NCBI GenBank assembly: GCA_017521605.1
Contig: JAFXCD010000009.1
Span: 1-64,000 of the forward strand
DNA length: 64,000 bases
From: Lachnospiraceae bacterium
GTDB taxonomy: Bacteria > Bacillota > Clostridia > Lachnospirales > Lachnospiraceae
Reading direction: 5' to 3'
The notes beneath the pieces were generated by a model. The model searched no databases, was not told the origin of the DNA, and saw only the letters and a program-made list of their open reading frames with translations. Below are positions 1 through 8,682 of the stretch, in pieces. Every line of letters starts with the position of its first letter. Position 1 is the stretch's first letter. The position numbers and the translations under genes are program-made.

Positions 1-222
1 CGACAACACAATCAGCATGGACTGTCCGCTGACGATTGCTTCCCCTTCCACAGTCAACATTCCTTCCAGTGCCCCTGCTATGCCTAAGAACAGCACACTG
101 ACACCGCATGCCATATTCAACGTCTCCTGATACCGCTTGGATAGAAATCCTCCGCAAACCTTTCCCAGCAGACCGCCAATAATAATCGCAACCACGTTAA
201 TTATCGTGCCCAGACCAATCAT
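1..222 (-). CDS. DUF554 family membrane protein (N-terminal part)
   Basis: The reading frame starts at an ATG at 222 and runs off the window, giving 74 residues. It is hydrophobic, with an N-terminal segment opening MIGLGTIINV followed by a glycine-rich stretch and a second segment around LFLGIAGAL. This pattern matches the DUF554 (YdfK-like) family of multi-span inner membrane proteins of unknown function. It begins 8 bases after the methyltransferase stop codon, so it is probably co-transcribed as the downstream end of the acetyltransferase island. The remainder lies outside the window. Confidence 0.75.
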   Translation of the reverse strand, partial: MIGLGTIINVVAIIIGGLLGKVCGGFLSKRYQETLNMACGVSVLFLGIAGALEGMLTVEGEAIVSGQSMLIVLS

Positions 223-230
223 TTTCTACC

Positions 231-1031
231 TCACTCAGTCCCTTTATTTTCTCTTCTACTTACTATCGTCACCCAGGCCGGTAGTGCCGCCATGGGATTT
301 TTCTCCCAATTGTTGATATCTTTCAAACTTTCCTCATCCTGCTTTATCAATTCATCGTAAGCAAACCAGAAGGAATCCTCCACTGCCGGTAGTTCTGCCA
401 TCTCCCTAATGGATAAGCCTGCCTTGACCTTCGCGTTTATCAAATCCTGCAAACGCCAGTGACAGGAGGGCAGGGTATCATGGTAAGACTTCAATATTTT
501 CGGCTCCTTCCAAGCTTCCCCTGTAAACGGTCGTTGGAAAGGGTGCATATCAAACATAATAGAATATCCTCCCTGCTTAAGCACCCGGGTGATATTGCCA
601 TACATCCCCTCCAAATCCGGAATCCAGGAATGGGTCCCATTGGAAGTATACACCAAATCATACTGCCCGTCTTCTATCTTTTCCAAGGTTATAGTATTCT
701 CGCAAACAAACTCTATGGTAATACCTAACTTCTCTGCTAGCACCGACGCGTTTTCCAGCTGCCGCTCACTAATGTCCGTAGAGGTAACTTGTGCCCCCAT
801 CAAAGCAAAGGCGAAGGCTGCGTGGTTATCTCCACTGGAAGGCAACAACACCTTCTTTCCCTTTAGCTCCGGTATATATTTTTGTATCAAATCATACACT
901 GCCGGATGAAATGCCCTCTTTGGATTCTCCGCTAGCGCCTTTATTCTCTCCTTCGTCCGTAAGGACTGATACCACTGGGAATCGGAGGTTTTATTCCAGC
1001 TTTCTTTTATTTGTAATAACCAATCTTCCAT
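231..1031 (-). CDS. class I SAM-dependent methyltransferase
   Basis: This 266-residue protein has a Rossmann-type methyltransferase core. Motif I lies at about residues 61-69 (VLLPSSGD), with the usual GxGxG weakened, and an acidic residue D86 follows at the end of strand 2. A later LKQGGY stretch matches the post-motif III loop. Related clostridial proteins are annotated as class I SAM methyltransferases with unknown small-molecule substrates. The start is fixed by GGAGG eight bases upstream of the ATG. It follows the GNAT gene at 1053 by 21 bases. Substrate cannot be assigned from sequence. Confidence 0.85.
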   Translation of the reverse strand: MEDWLLQIKESWNKTSDSQWYQSLRTKERIKALAENPKRAFHPAVYDLIQKYIPELKGKKVLLPSSGDNHAAFAFALMGAQVTSTDISERQLENASVLAEKLGITIEFVCENTITLEKIEDGQYDLVYTSNGTHSWIPDLEGMYGNITRVLKQGGYSIMFDMHPFQRPFTGEAWKEPKILKSYHDTLPSCHWRLQDLINAKVKAGLSIREMAELPAVEDSFWFAYDELIKQDEESLKDINNWEKNPMAALPAWVTIVSRRENKGTE

Positions 1032-1052
1032 AGTATATCCTCCATTCTTAGA

Positions 1053-1580
1053 CTACAAATAACTCTTGAATCCACCCCTCGTCAACTCATAATCCACGGA
1101 AGACTGCAGGTTTCCCAGCTGATCTTTCCATGAATCCATATTCACACGCACCTTTTGAAAGCCCAGCTGCTCATAAACATGCTGTGCCCGTTTATTATTC
1201 AAATTGGTATCCAGGCATATCTTATCATATCCTAATTCCTCAAACAAACCCCTGATAAAGAGACTTAAGACCACTTTACCGATTCCTCTGTTCTGCATGT
1301 CTGTCTCACAAATCTTAATACCCATTTCGCAGGCACTTTCGTTCATGCGAATGTAATTCATCTCCCCAATAGGGCGACCTTCATACTCAATGATATGCCT
1401 GCAAGTGTTTTGTATCTCCTGTACTTCCAGCTTCTCTATAATAGCTTCTTTTGTAATCCCCAAACCATTGGGAAATCCCGCATGTGCCATTACCAATCCA
1501 TCATTCCACCATGTGCAAAGCTGCTCCGCATCTGCAGGAACTGCTTCTCGGATGGTCATTTCTTTGTATTTTAAATTCAT
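1053..1580 (-). CDS. GNAT acetyltransferase, RimJ/RimL-like
   Basis: A protein of about 175 residues with the acetyl-CoA binding motif A (QNRGIGKVVL) and a C-terminal VYEQLGF motif B typical of GNAT enzymes. It would transfer an acetyl group from acetyl-CoA to an unknown amine. A GTG lies three codons upstream, but the ATG at 1580 is better placed behind AGGTG, so I use it. The next upstream GNAT ends 20 bases away, which suggests a shared transcript. Confidence 0.85.
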   Translation of the reverse strand: MNLKYKEMTIREAVPADAEQLCTWWNDGLVMAHAGFPNGLGITKEAIIEKLEVQEIQNTCRHIIEYEGRPIGEMNYIRMNESACEMGIKICETDMQNRGIGKVVLSLFIRGLFEELGYDKICLDTNLNNKRAQHVYEQLGFQKVRVNMDSWKDQLGNLQSSVDYELTRGGFKSYL

Positions 1581-1599
1581 AATTGTCACCTATTTCTTT

Positions 1600-2076
1600 C
1601 TAAATAACATACTCATAACACATATCAACCTTATCCGTCCCCTCTACCAAACAGGTCTCTCCGCTTGCATAAAAACCATTGGCTTCATAAAACCTTCTGG
1701 CAGATACATTCTCCTCTAAAACCCATAGGAAAATCCTGCTCTTTCCGCTCTCCTTGGATTCTGTAATCACATGCTCCAGAAGTTCTCGTCCGATTCCCTG
1801 ACCTTTGAAAAAGGGCTCCACATAAAACTCGCAGATTTCTACTTCATCCCCTACCGGCTTGCGGTTTATGCCCCCTTTTACGATACCATCGTCATAAACT
1901 AGCATATTGTCAATTTGGGAAGGCGAATTACGATATTCCTCGATGATATCAATTACTTGTATTTCATTAAAAGAAACCACATCATTCTGAAAAATAGGTC
2001 TGTAAGCAACTCTTTTCCCAAACACAATGATTTCCGCTATTCTTGATATATCCTGCTCTGTAGCTTTTCTTACCAT
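1600..2076 (-). CDS. GNAT acetyltransferase
   Basis: 158 residues, the usual single-domain GNAT length. Motif A is FKGQGIGREL at about residue 92, and the terminal FYEANGF matches motif B, as in RimI-like enzymes. The ATG at 2076 sits 9 bases after AGGAG. The space to the upstream gene is unusually long for this island (200 bases) and holds degenerate direct repeats. Substrate unknown. Confidence 0.87.
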   Translation of the reverse strand: MVRKATEQDISRIAEIIVFGKRVAYRPIFQNDVVSFNEIQVIDIIEEYRNSPSQIDNMLVYDDGIVKGGINRKPVGDEVEICEFYVEPFFKGQGIGRELLEHVITESKESGKSRIFLWVLEENVSARRFYEANGFYASGETCLVEGTDKVDMCYEYVI

Positions 2077-2099
2077 TATTTACCACTCCTTTTGCTTTG

Positions 2100-2276
2100 A
2101 GTCTCACTTGCTATCTCGCTTTTCTACCCCTATACCGCTTTGATGCTTCTATGGGCAGAACTTTCGCCCCTTTTCTGCTTTCTTTCCGTGGATTTTTCTA
2201 CCCGTGAAGCATCTTTTATCCTCTATGGGCAGTGCATCTTCGAAAAACTAACCGTCTTCCTACCGCTTTCCCCACT
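2100..2276. repeat. degenerate direct repeats in a 200-base gap
   Basis: The gap between two island genes holds two diverged copies of a unit of roughly 75-80 bases. Shared words read on the plus strand are ctatgggcag (near 2150 and 2223) and tttctaccc (near 2122 and 2195). No open frame with a ribosome site is seen. Similar words (tctaccc, catgggc) recur near 39,370-39,395, so the two spacers may descend from the same intergenic element. Confidence 0.5.
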
Positions 2277-3584
2277 CTACAGCTCCTTCTTCATAAACCC
2301 ACAGGTAAACGGGAAATGCTCAAACTTCTTCGTCCCTAAGTGTACGCATCCCTGCTCCTCGTACCACTTGCGGAGCACTACATTTTCCTCTACAATTCCC
2401 ACATTCACCTTCTTACAGCCTAGCTCTTTGCCCTTATCGAAAGCATGATTAAGCAATGCCTCACCAATGCCCCGATGTCGATAGTCCGGACTGACGCAAA
2501 GGTTACTTAGCTCGCACTCCTGATTTTCCTGCATAAACAGAGAGTAGTATCCTACGATTTTTTCGCCATCAAGATAAACATACATGGGTCTTTTCTCCCC
2601 CATCATGTGCCAAACCAAACGCTGCTTATCGGTGGCAAAGGCTGTAAATCGGGGAGCATTTTCCTCCGTAAAGCCAAACTGTTCGGCTACAGTACCAAAG
2701 CTTCTCCGAATCAATTCTACACATTCTTCCAAATCTTTTTCTTCTACTTCCCTAATCATATAAAATCCCTCCCAAAAATCTTGTGCCTCTTCCCAAGCCT
2801 CCCAAAACTCCCTCACCGTAGCATATCTTTGACACCTGTCAGGAGAAACTGCTTTTGATACCACGTGATAGCTTTCCTCATTAAGCTGCCAGCGGGAAAA
2901 GTCACAGGGCATAAAGCGATTCAGCACATATCTTTGTCCGATTTCCTCACCAGAAAAGGTACCAAAAAATTCAAATATCAAAGCTCCCAGCGTAAAAAGA
3001 TTGGTTTGCTCATCTATCACCGCACCTTCTTTGTATTCCTCCGGTGCCTTCAGGCGCTTCGTTCCAAACCAGTTCTGCCCCACATCATTGATGATCGGAG
3101 CCTTTCTGAAAAAGTCGATATCACAAATGGTGGTTTTATGGGTTGCAAAATCATACATAATACTTCCGTCATAAAAATCTACTGCCACGTATCCTTTGTC
3201 CTGTACATGCTGCAAAAAGGAGAATAGCACCTCTACCATCTTCAGCTTTTTAGGGATGGGAAGCTCCTTCACTTTTTCCTTAGGACTTTTCAAGGATGCA
3301 TCCTTTTCATACGCCTCAAAATTCCAATGGTCAAAAAGGCACTCTCCCTCTGCCCATTGAAAAACAGCTATGTAAAGCTCCTCCTGCTCATATGCCTCCA
3401 CCAGCTTTATCAGATTCGGATGCTTTAGGCTCTTGTATATACGGACAGAATTTTTTAAAATGGTGACCGACTCCCGGGGTGAAACCTCAGCCGTTACAGT
3501 ATCTACACCTGCAATCTTGCAGAAGTACCTTTCGCCGTCCTTTTCCATACCCACACATATACAGCCTGAACCAGTTTCATCCAA
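2277..3584 (-). CDS. protein kinase-like domain fused to GNAT acetyltransferase
   Basis: A 435-residue two-domain protein. Residues 1-270 resemble a eukaryote-type kinase fold: a glycine loop (GSGCICVG, 5-12), a likely ATP lysine K23, a degenerate catalytic loop AVDFYDG (134-140), DID in place of DFG (155-157) and an APE-like triplet at 180-182. Residues about 276-435 form a GNAT domain with motif A YRHRGIGEAL. The kinase domain begins abruptly at its glycine loop, directly at a junction with a truncated P-loop kinase, so its natural N-terminus appears lost. The start codon lies inside that fragment and translation may be coupled. Whether the kinase is active cannot be told; the HRD histidine and arginine are replaced. 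Confidence 0.8.
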   Translation of the reverse strand: MDETGSGCICVGMEKDGERYFCKIAGVDTVTAEVSPRESVTILKNSVRIYKSLKHPNLIKLVEAYEQEELYIAVFQWAEGECLFDHWNFEAYEKDASLKSPKEKVKELPIPKKLKMVEVLFSFLQHVQDKGYVAVDFYDGSIMYDFATHKTTICDIDFFRKAPIINDVGQNWFGTKRLKAPEEYKEGAVIDEQTNLFTLGALIFEFFGTFSGEEIGQRYVLNRFMPCDFSRWQLNEESYHVVSKAVSPDRCQRYATVREFWEAWEEAQDFWEGFYMIREVEEKDLEECVELIRRSFGTVAEQFGFTEENAPRFTAFATDKQRLVWHMMGEKRPMYVYLDGEKIVGYYSLFMQENQECELSNLCVSPDYRHRGIGEALLNHAFDKGKELGCKKVNVGIVEENVVLRKWYEEQGCVHLGTKKFEHFPFTCGFMKKEL

Positions 3585-3694
3585 TCCCCATCAAAGTGTG
3601 CACTATTTTCATAGGATTCAAATAACTTTTCTGTTACAGTAGTTTTCCCTACGCAGGGCGATCCTGTTATAATAATTAATTTTTGTTGATTCAT
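3578..3694 (-). pseudogene. truncated P-loop kinase (N-terminal stub)
   Basis: An ATG at 3694 opens MNQQKLIIITGSPCVGKTT, a clear Walker A motif of the AAA/nucleoside-kinase class, and continues about 40 residues to FDGDWM. After that the frame no longer resembles the family and overlaps the kinase-GNAT gene in another frame. Intact relatives are about 170-200 residues, so most of the gene is missing. I read this as a deletion that joined the 5' end of a P-loop kinase gene to the middle of a protein-kinase gene. Confidence 0.7.
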
Positions 3695-3716
3695 TTGTCA
3701 TCCTCTTTTCCTTGGA

Positions 3717-4460
3717 CTATTTATCTTCCTTTACCCGATACCAATAAGAATATTCCTTCTGATATCCTAAACTCTCATAGAGCTGCACTGCCACCCGGTT
3801 ACTCTGCACCACCTGCAAATATGCTGTATGAACACCGGCCTCCTTAGCTTGGGATAACAAGGTCTCACACAATCTCCGGCCGTACCCCTGCCCGCGGTAC
3901 CGTTCATCTACAATTACATTCACCAATGTTACGTATCCACGTTCTATAACAGCAGAAGCACAGGCAACACTCTCCCCATCCTTCTCGATACGACAATACA
4001 GTGTTTCATTCTGAATCATTTGCAACATCTTGGTTGCCGTCTCACACTTCTTAGGTGGGTAATTTTCCAGCCCAAAATAAGTATCCAGCCACTCCTTGGT
4101 AACCTGATTGGTAATAATGCACTCACCCTTTGCGAAGGTTTTGCCCTTTAAGTCCAAAGTCATTAAATCCGTAGGAGTTACCACCTCATATCCTCTCTCT
4201 TGCAATAATCCATCCAAGCATTCGTCACTACCATCTGTCACCTTGAACACAGGGCGCAGTCCCTGTTTGAAATATTGTGTCTCACATTCCTCTATTTTCG
4301 TCTGCAAATCTATGGTGGAAGGATAAATCATATTTACCGAATTTGCTCTATTGGTATACCCTTCCGAAAAACGCAACAGCCATCCATCATAATACTTTGT
4401 CTGCAGAGACGGATGAGAGTTAAAAGATAATTCTTCAACAAAACGTATTTTCTCCTTCAT
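3717..4460 (-). CDS. GNAT acetyltransferase with N-terminal accessory domain
   Basis: 247 residues. The N-terminal half contains the pattern YYDGWLLRFSEGYTNRANSV, found in a clostridial GNAT subfamily with a tandem or degenerate first domain. The C-terminal half has motif A YRGQGYGRRL and motif B LYESLGY. The start ATG follows the upstream stop codon (4464) by only 3 bases, a sign of coupled translation. Substrate unknown. Confidence 0.85.
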   Translation of the reverse strand: MKEKIRFVEELSFNSHPSLQTKYYDGWLLRFSEGYTNRANSVNMIYPSTIDLQTKIEECETQYFKQGLRPVFKVTDGSDECLDGLLQERGYEVVTPTDLMTLDLKGKTFAKGECIITNQVTKEWLDTYFGLENYPPKKCETATKMLQMIQNETLYCRIEKDGESVACASAVIERGYVTLVNVIVDERYRGQGYGRRLCETLLSQAKEAGVHTAYLQVVQSNRVAVQLYESLGYQKEYSYWYRVKEDK

Positions 4461-4463
4461 ATT

Positions 4464-5273
4464 TCACGCACCTTCCACGATTCGGTACACCTTCTCAGAC
4501 CAGTCCCAGATATCCTTGCAATCCTGCTCCACATATACCACACGAGACCTCAAATCCTCGGGAACATGTGGTTCCAGTCGGTCTCGCAATTCTTCCGGAA
4601 TGATAATCCGATGCACCCAATCCTTCAATATCACTTCGTCCTTTACTTTCATAGGCAGCACCCCGTCAAAAACCCTACCCGGATGCTTCGCCAGCTCATC
4701 GTAGCGGAAGAAGAATCGCACTCCCGGCCGGAAATGCACACTCAAATCCTCTTCGTCAGGGAATCGTCCCAGCTTCCGCTCCATTACCAAGCGGTCCCCG
4801 GCCTGGCAATTACCCCAACCAAACATAATATATTCAAAGTAGTCTGCCGGATCATTGGCTGCATTACGTTTCTCCGCCATCAACTGCTCCACTGGTAGCT
4901 TTCTGGCTTTTAAGGCAGACAATAACCTGCCACTTTCTAATATGGATATGGCATTCTCTACAGAGGTGGTATGGCAAACATACTCCGTCACACAGCCCTT
5001 CCGGTAAGGGCATGCGGTACACTCTGTCAACAAAGCGGGCCGAGGCACCTGCAGATACTTTTCAGGCTCTGCCAGCTTCTCTGTAAGTCTGCCAAGCAGC
5101 TCCTTATCCTCACATTCGATGCTACATTCCCTACCATACATCTTTTCATAGGCAATAAACTCTAACAAAGTGCGGATCTCCCAGTCCGTTATCTGCGGGT
5201 ACCCGGACAGCTTCTTGTAAAGCACGCTGTCCCACACCTCTGTAAACTCAAAATCGTCTATTTTAATTAACAT
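4464..5273 (-). CDS. uncharacterised protein, possible ADP-ribosyltransferase-like fold
   Basis: 269 residues with no family I can name firmly. A cysteine pair motif CTACPYRKGC lies near residue 88. It is followed by VCHTTSVENAISILESGRL, which resembles the opening of DarT and KptA-type ADP-ribosyltransferases (H-T-x(n)-I-L-x-x-G-x-L, NAD-binding). The rest is charged and tryptophan-rich. Homologues in Clostridia are often mislabelled as phosphate ABC transporter ATPase; there is no Walker motif here. A structural comparison would be needed before calling it a transferase. It forms a tight pair with the downstream GNAT (3-base gap). Confidence 0.5.
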   Translation of the reverse strand: MLIKIDDFEFTEVWDSVLYKKLSGYPQITDWEIRTLLEFIAYEKMYGRECSIECEDKELLGRLTEKLAEPEKYLQVPRPALLTECTACPYRKGCVTEYVCHTTSVENAISILESGRLLSALKARKLPVEQLMAEKRNAANDPADYFEYIMFGWGNCQAGDRLVMERKLGRFPDEEDLSVHFRPGVRFFFRYDELAKHPGRVFDGVLPMKVKDEVILKDWVHRIIIPEELRDRLEPHVPEDLRSRVVYVEQDCKDIWDWSEKVYRIVEGA

Positions 5274-5328
5274 CTATATCACTACCTTTCCGCCCGTATA
5301 CAATAAGTAGCACCTTTTTTCCAGCCTC

Positions 5329-5802
5329 CTAAGCCCTCCACATCATCAAATACTCTTCTTCATTCTCACCTACGATTTCGAAGCCCACCTTTTGGTACAT
5401 CCTCACCGCATAGTTCGCCTTCTGTACTGCCAACGAAGCCTTTTCATAGCCTCTCTGGGCAAGCTCCTGAAGCATTCGCTCCATTAACGCAGTGCCAATC
5501 CCCAGGTTCCGATACTCCTTGTAAAGAGAGATGGCAAAGGAAGGTACGCCCTCCTCCAGGTGACCGTAATCCTCCATAACCCGCACCCAGACTGCGCCTG
5601 CCACTTTTCCATCCGCTTCCGCCAGGAAACAAATATCATCCGGCTTCTTCCCAAAATCTGTTATGTAAACCTGCAACTCCGGTAACTCTATAATATTTCG
5701 CGGCGGCGCCTCCACCCCTTCCGGGATGAAAATGGCTTCATATAGGAAATCCTCTAAAAACGCCTGCTCCCCATCCTTCCATTTACGTACTTTTATGTTC
5801 AT
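5329..5802 (-). CDS. GNAT acetyltransferase
   Basis: 157 residues with motif A YRNLGIGTAL near residue 97 and motif B MYQKVGF near the C-terminus. The N-terminal segment (FLYEAIFIPEG) is typical of a clostridial GNAT group. GGAGG precedes the ATG by 8 bases. It stands alone, with 55-63 base gaps on each side, so it may have its own regulation, but I see no clear promoter. Confidence 0.87.
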   Translation of the reverse strand: MNIKVRKWKDGEQAFLEDFLYEAIFIPEGVEAPPRNIIELPELQVYITDFGKKPDDICFLAEADGKVAGAVWVRVMEDYGHLEEGVPSFAISLYKEYRNLGIGTALMERMLQELAQRGYEKASLAVQKANYAVRMYQKVGFEIVGENEEEYLMMWRA

Positions 5803-5865
5803 GGTCTGCTCCTCCTATCTGCAAAGAAGCTACTACTCAAGGCACTTTGCATCCTTCTCTGCCGC

Positions 5866-6417
5866 TTACTTCACATACTTGTCCGACCACAGCTGGACCT
5901 CCACATAACCCCTTCCCGTGGACTTCAAGAATGTCTCAAAATCCTCGTACTCGGCCATACGCTGATACAAATCATCTACTGTAAGCAACTCCACGCTGCC
6001 CTTCTGCTGAAAGTCATAGCCACTGTCTCCGATGGTAAAGCTGATATGGCAGGGCTCTACATCCTTTAGGGGTAGCCTGGTTTCCACACCATTTGCAAAC
6101 CATTCCTTCAAATAGTCACTGCCCTGCACCACAAAGGACAGGGGATGCTCTTCCTCCGGCTGTCCCCCCAGCTCTTTGAAACGTGCATACAAAAATGCAT
6201 CCTGCTTCATACGACTTGGATAATAATTCTCAAAATCCGCAAACCGATAAAATGCCGTGGTTTCCGGGTGCTGTGCTGCCATCTCATAAGCTTTTGCATA
6301 GGCTTCCTCCTCCGGTAACCGCATGATATTCAGCATGGGCACACAATCCGGATGACAGTAGTTCACTAGCATCAGATCCTGTATATTATTTTTACTATTT
6401 GCCTCTTTTGTCATCAT
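5866..6417 (-). CDS. hypothetical protein
   Basis: 183 residues, soluble, with no motif I recognise. Visible features are an N-terminal NYCHPDCVP stretch and a central FYRFADFENYYPSRM segment; the C-terminal part is acidic. A strong AGGGG site precedes ATGATG at 6417. The even codon use, ribosome site and 21-base gap to the upstream GNAT support a real gene. Function unknown. Confidence 0.7.
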   Translation of the reverse strand: MMTKEANSKNNIQDLMLVNYCHPDCVPMLNIMRLPEEEAYAKAYEMAAQHPETTAFYRFADFENYYPSRMKQDAFLYARFKELGGQPEEEHPLSFVVQGSDYLKEWFANGVETRLPLKDVEPCHISFTIGDSGYDFQQKGSVELLTVDDLYQRMAEYEDFETFLKSTGRGYVEVQLWSDKYVK

Positions 6418-6438
6418 GATTTCACCCCTTATATAGAT

Positions 6439-6876
6439 TTACCCTTCTATTCTCTTATACAACACTGATACACTGTCCTTACCCAAACCGGCCTTTTCAT
6501 AAAAAGCCTCGTTATTTTCTATAGAAATCAACTGTATGGTATAGATTCCTTTTTCTTTTAGGTAAGGTTCCAAATTGGCCAACAATGCCTTGCCTACGCC
6601 CTTACCTTTCCAATCCGGCACCACAAACAGCTCTGAAACAAAGAAAAAGTCCTCATCCGCATAAGGATCCACAAATCCCAGCGCACCTCCTATGATTTCT
6701 CCTTCGTACACAGCCGCCAAGCCGAATCCTTCATAATTGCCCAGAATGGACTTCACTCGTCTTTCAGCCTTCTCCTTTGTCCAATTTTCAAACCATGGTG
6801 CCTCTAAGTAGCTCTGACCCATGGCCTGCGCCAAGGCTGCTATATCTTCTTTCGTTACTACTCTGTATTCCATCAT
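6439..6876 (-). CDS. GNAT acetyltransferase, AAC(6')-like
   Basis: 145 residues, close in length to AAC(6')-type aminoglycoside acetyltransferases. The N-terminal [15 protein letters not shown] and motif [12 protein letters not shown] resemble that branch, and motif B is FYEKAGL. The start overlaps the HAD phosphatase stop by 4 bases (ATGA), implying coupled translation. Aminoglycosides are a guess from the subfamily; the true acceptor is unknown. Confidence 0.83.
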   Translation of the reverse strand: MMEYRVVTKEDIAALAQAMGQSYLEAPWFENWTKEKAERRVKSILGNYEGFGLAAVYEGEIIGGALGFVDPYADEDFFFVSELFVVPDWKGKGVGKALLANLEPYLKEKGIYTIQLISIENNEAFYEKAGLGKDSVSVLYKRIEG

Positions 6877-7475
6877 TTTGCCTCCTTTAATATATCACAA
6901 AGCTCCGCCAAATCTCTCTTCTCATCGTCAAAATAGACTGTCCGGAACCCCATCTTCCCGGGAACCTCCAGATTCTGCGCCGTGTTATCTATAAAGACGC
7001 ACTCCCCAGGCTCCAGTCCGCTTCTAGTCAGGGCCTCCGCGAATATCTTCTCTTCCGTCTTACCGCAGTGAACCTGTGCGGAGATGACCACCACATCAAA
7101 CAGCTCTTCCAGGCCCTTTTCCTTCAAAATGGTCTCTATCCTGTCCATCTTATTGTCCGTAATCATTCCGATGAGATATTTCTCTTTCAGCTCCTTAATA
7201 TGGGCAATCATCGACTGATCCAGGGTAATATTCAAAAACGCTCCTCTCAAAATCTCATAGTCGATATTCGTCTCCAGCTCCTCACAAAACTGCTGCCACA
7301 TCTCCTCATGAGTCACCTCTCCCATGAGCAAAGCCCTATTGTGCCTCCGGTAAGCCTTCTCCACTGCTGCCGCAGGTAGCCCTGTTGCCTCCGCTATATA
7401 CGCAATCATGGGTGGTGTGCCCTGTTTTTCCAATGTGATAACACCATCAAAATCAAAGAATATACCCTTAAGCAT
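6873..7475 (-). CDS. HAD-superfamily hydrolase (subfamily IA phosphatase)
   Basis: 200 residues with all HAD motifs: FFDFDGVI (nucleophile aspartates, residues 6-13), a threonine motif MITDN, a lysine in the CGKTEEKIF segment and VFIDNTAQN for the terminal acidic residue. The helical cap lies between motifs I and II, as in subclass IA. Such enzymes dephosphorylate small phosphometabolites; the substrate here is not evident. It overlaps the downstream GNAT by 4 bases. Confidence 0.88.
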   Translation of the reverse strand: MLKGIFFDFDGVITLEKQGTPPMIAYIAEATGLPAAAVEKAYRRHNRALLMGEVTHEEMWQQFCEELETNIDYEILRGAFLNITLDQSMIAHIKELKEKYLIGMITDNKMDRIETILKEKGLEELFDVVVISAQVHCGKTEEKIFAEALTRSGLEPGECVFIDNTAQNLEVPGKMGFRTVYFDDEKRDLAELCDILKEAK

Positions 7476-7515
7476 AATACTTCCTCCTACTCATGCACAT
7501 ACGACCTGGTCATCT

Positions 7516-7884
7516 CTATTTCATTGTAAAATACTCTACTGCAAATATAACCCCTACCCCAACTAGTACGCTTCCCAATACATATAGGAATGCCATCATA
7601 ACATTTCCGTTTTTCATCAAATCTACTGTTTCTAATGCAAAGGTAGAAAATGTAGTAAAACCACCACACAAACCAACCTTTAAAAACAATAAAACATGCG
7701 GGTTCAATGAAGAATTTTTTGCTGCCACAACAGTAATCACACCAATTAGAATACATCCTATTACATTGATGCCAAATGTTTTGATTGGAAAACTTGTCGT
7801 TTCGTTCATTGGCAATAAACCAATCAGATACCTGCATACTGCTCCTATGCATCCACCCAATCCTACAGATAAAATATTTAACAT
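7516..7884 (-). CDS. crcB: CrcB/FluC fluoride channel
   Basis: About 122 residues with four hydrophobic segments and the hallmark GGFTTFSTF pore signature, plus the GGxxGAxxRY opening. FluC proteins form dual-topology dimers that export fluoride. The ATG at 7884 follows the upstream GNAT stop codon by a single base, with AGGAG inside the end of that gene. There is thus no room for a fluoride riboswitch directly upstream, which is unusual for this family. Many Firmicutes carry two adjacent crcB genes, but only one is present here. Confidence 0.93.
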   Translation of the reverse strand: MLNILSVGLGGCIGAVCRYLIGLLPMNETTSFPIKTFGINVIGCILIGVITVVAAKNSSLNPHVLLFLKVGLCGGFTTFSTFALETVDLMKNGNVMMAFLYVLGSVLVGVGVIFAVEYFTMK

Positions 7885-7885
7885 T

Positions 7886-8668
7886 TTACGATTCACTCCT
7901 ATTCATCTCATCCACCAGATCCGCGGGCTTCACAGTCATCTCCACCCATGCCGGTCGAAAACCGCTCTTTATGGCGTTTCTTGCAGACTTTATGTTGGAC
8001 CAGGCGCAACAATAAAAAGGTACCTTACCCCTTTCTAAGATTTCCAACGCCAGTCTGCTGGTCATGGCAGCTGCGATACCATTTCGACGGTATGCCGGGA
8101 GTACGTCCACCCCAATCTGCCACATGGTGTCGCAGTCGGCGGAGCAGGCCGCCAGCCCAATCAGCTCACCATTATGGTATGCTCCTACTCCCAGCACATC
8201 CAGCTCCTTACGCTTTTCGCACAGGGCATTGCTCCACTCCGGCTTATATAAATCCTTGAAATCGCCTGCCTCCAAAATCCTAAGCTCATAGTCGCAGGGC
8301 AGTGCCCGCTGCATCTGCAAATCCGGCAGGAAATACTCCGCCATAAAGCATACCCGATATCCAAACTTCTGAAATGCATCATTCAAAACATGCATATTGG
8401 GTGTCTCAAAGCAATGTTCCACAGGATATTTGTTGATATATTTCTCCACGATTTCCCGATATTCTTCTGAAATAGTAGCCACAATATTGTTCCCATAGGA
8501 TATCAGATTGCAGACATGGGGAAGCTTCAAATACTTCCTAGCCATTGGATTTTCCTTAGAAATCGTAATCACATTCTCACTACGTGTAAAATCCCTTGCC
8601 TCACAATTTGCATCAAACGCTGACTGCTGCATGGCGATTTCTTTTATCATTTTGTTTGTAAAGTTCAT
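7886..8668 (-). CDS. GNAT acetyltransferase, long form
   Basis: About 260 residues, with a poorly conserved N-terminal half and a C-terminal GNAT domain containing WQIGVDVLPAYRRNGIAAAM and a closing GFRPAWVEM. A paralogue at 32,872-33,606 shares the WQIGVDV core and the YKPVWVEM ending, so the two form a subfamily within the island. GAGGA lies 8 bases before the ATG at 8668; a GTG five codons upstream is less well placed. Confidence 0.85.
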   Translation of the reverse strand: MNFTNKMIKEIAMQQSAFDANCEARDFTRSENVITISKENPMARKYLKLPHVCNLISYGNNIVATISEEYREIVEKYINKYPVEHCFETPNMHVLNDAFQKFGYRVCFMAEYFLPDLQMQRALPCDYELRILEAGDFKDLYKPEWSNALCEKRKELDVLGVGAYHNGELIGLAACSADCDTMWQIGVDVLPAYRRNGIAAAMTSRLALEILERGKVPFYCCAWSNIKSARNAIKSGFRPAWVEMTVKPADLVDEMNRSES

Positions 8669-8682
8669 AGTTTCATTCCTCA

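Noticed and set aside
7487..7852. 121-codon frame overlapping crcB
   Set aside because: It is an alternative frame of the crcB region, very rich in cysteine and tryptophan, and lacks a ribosome site.
7885..8000. Fluoride riboswitch before crcB
   Set aside because: The region is coding sequence of the upstream GNAT and no crcB-motif fold is visible.
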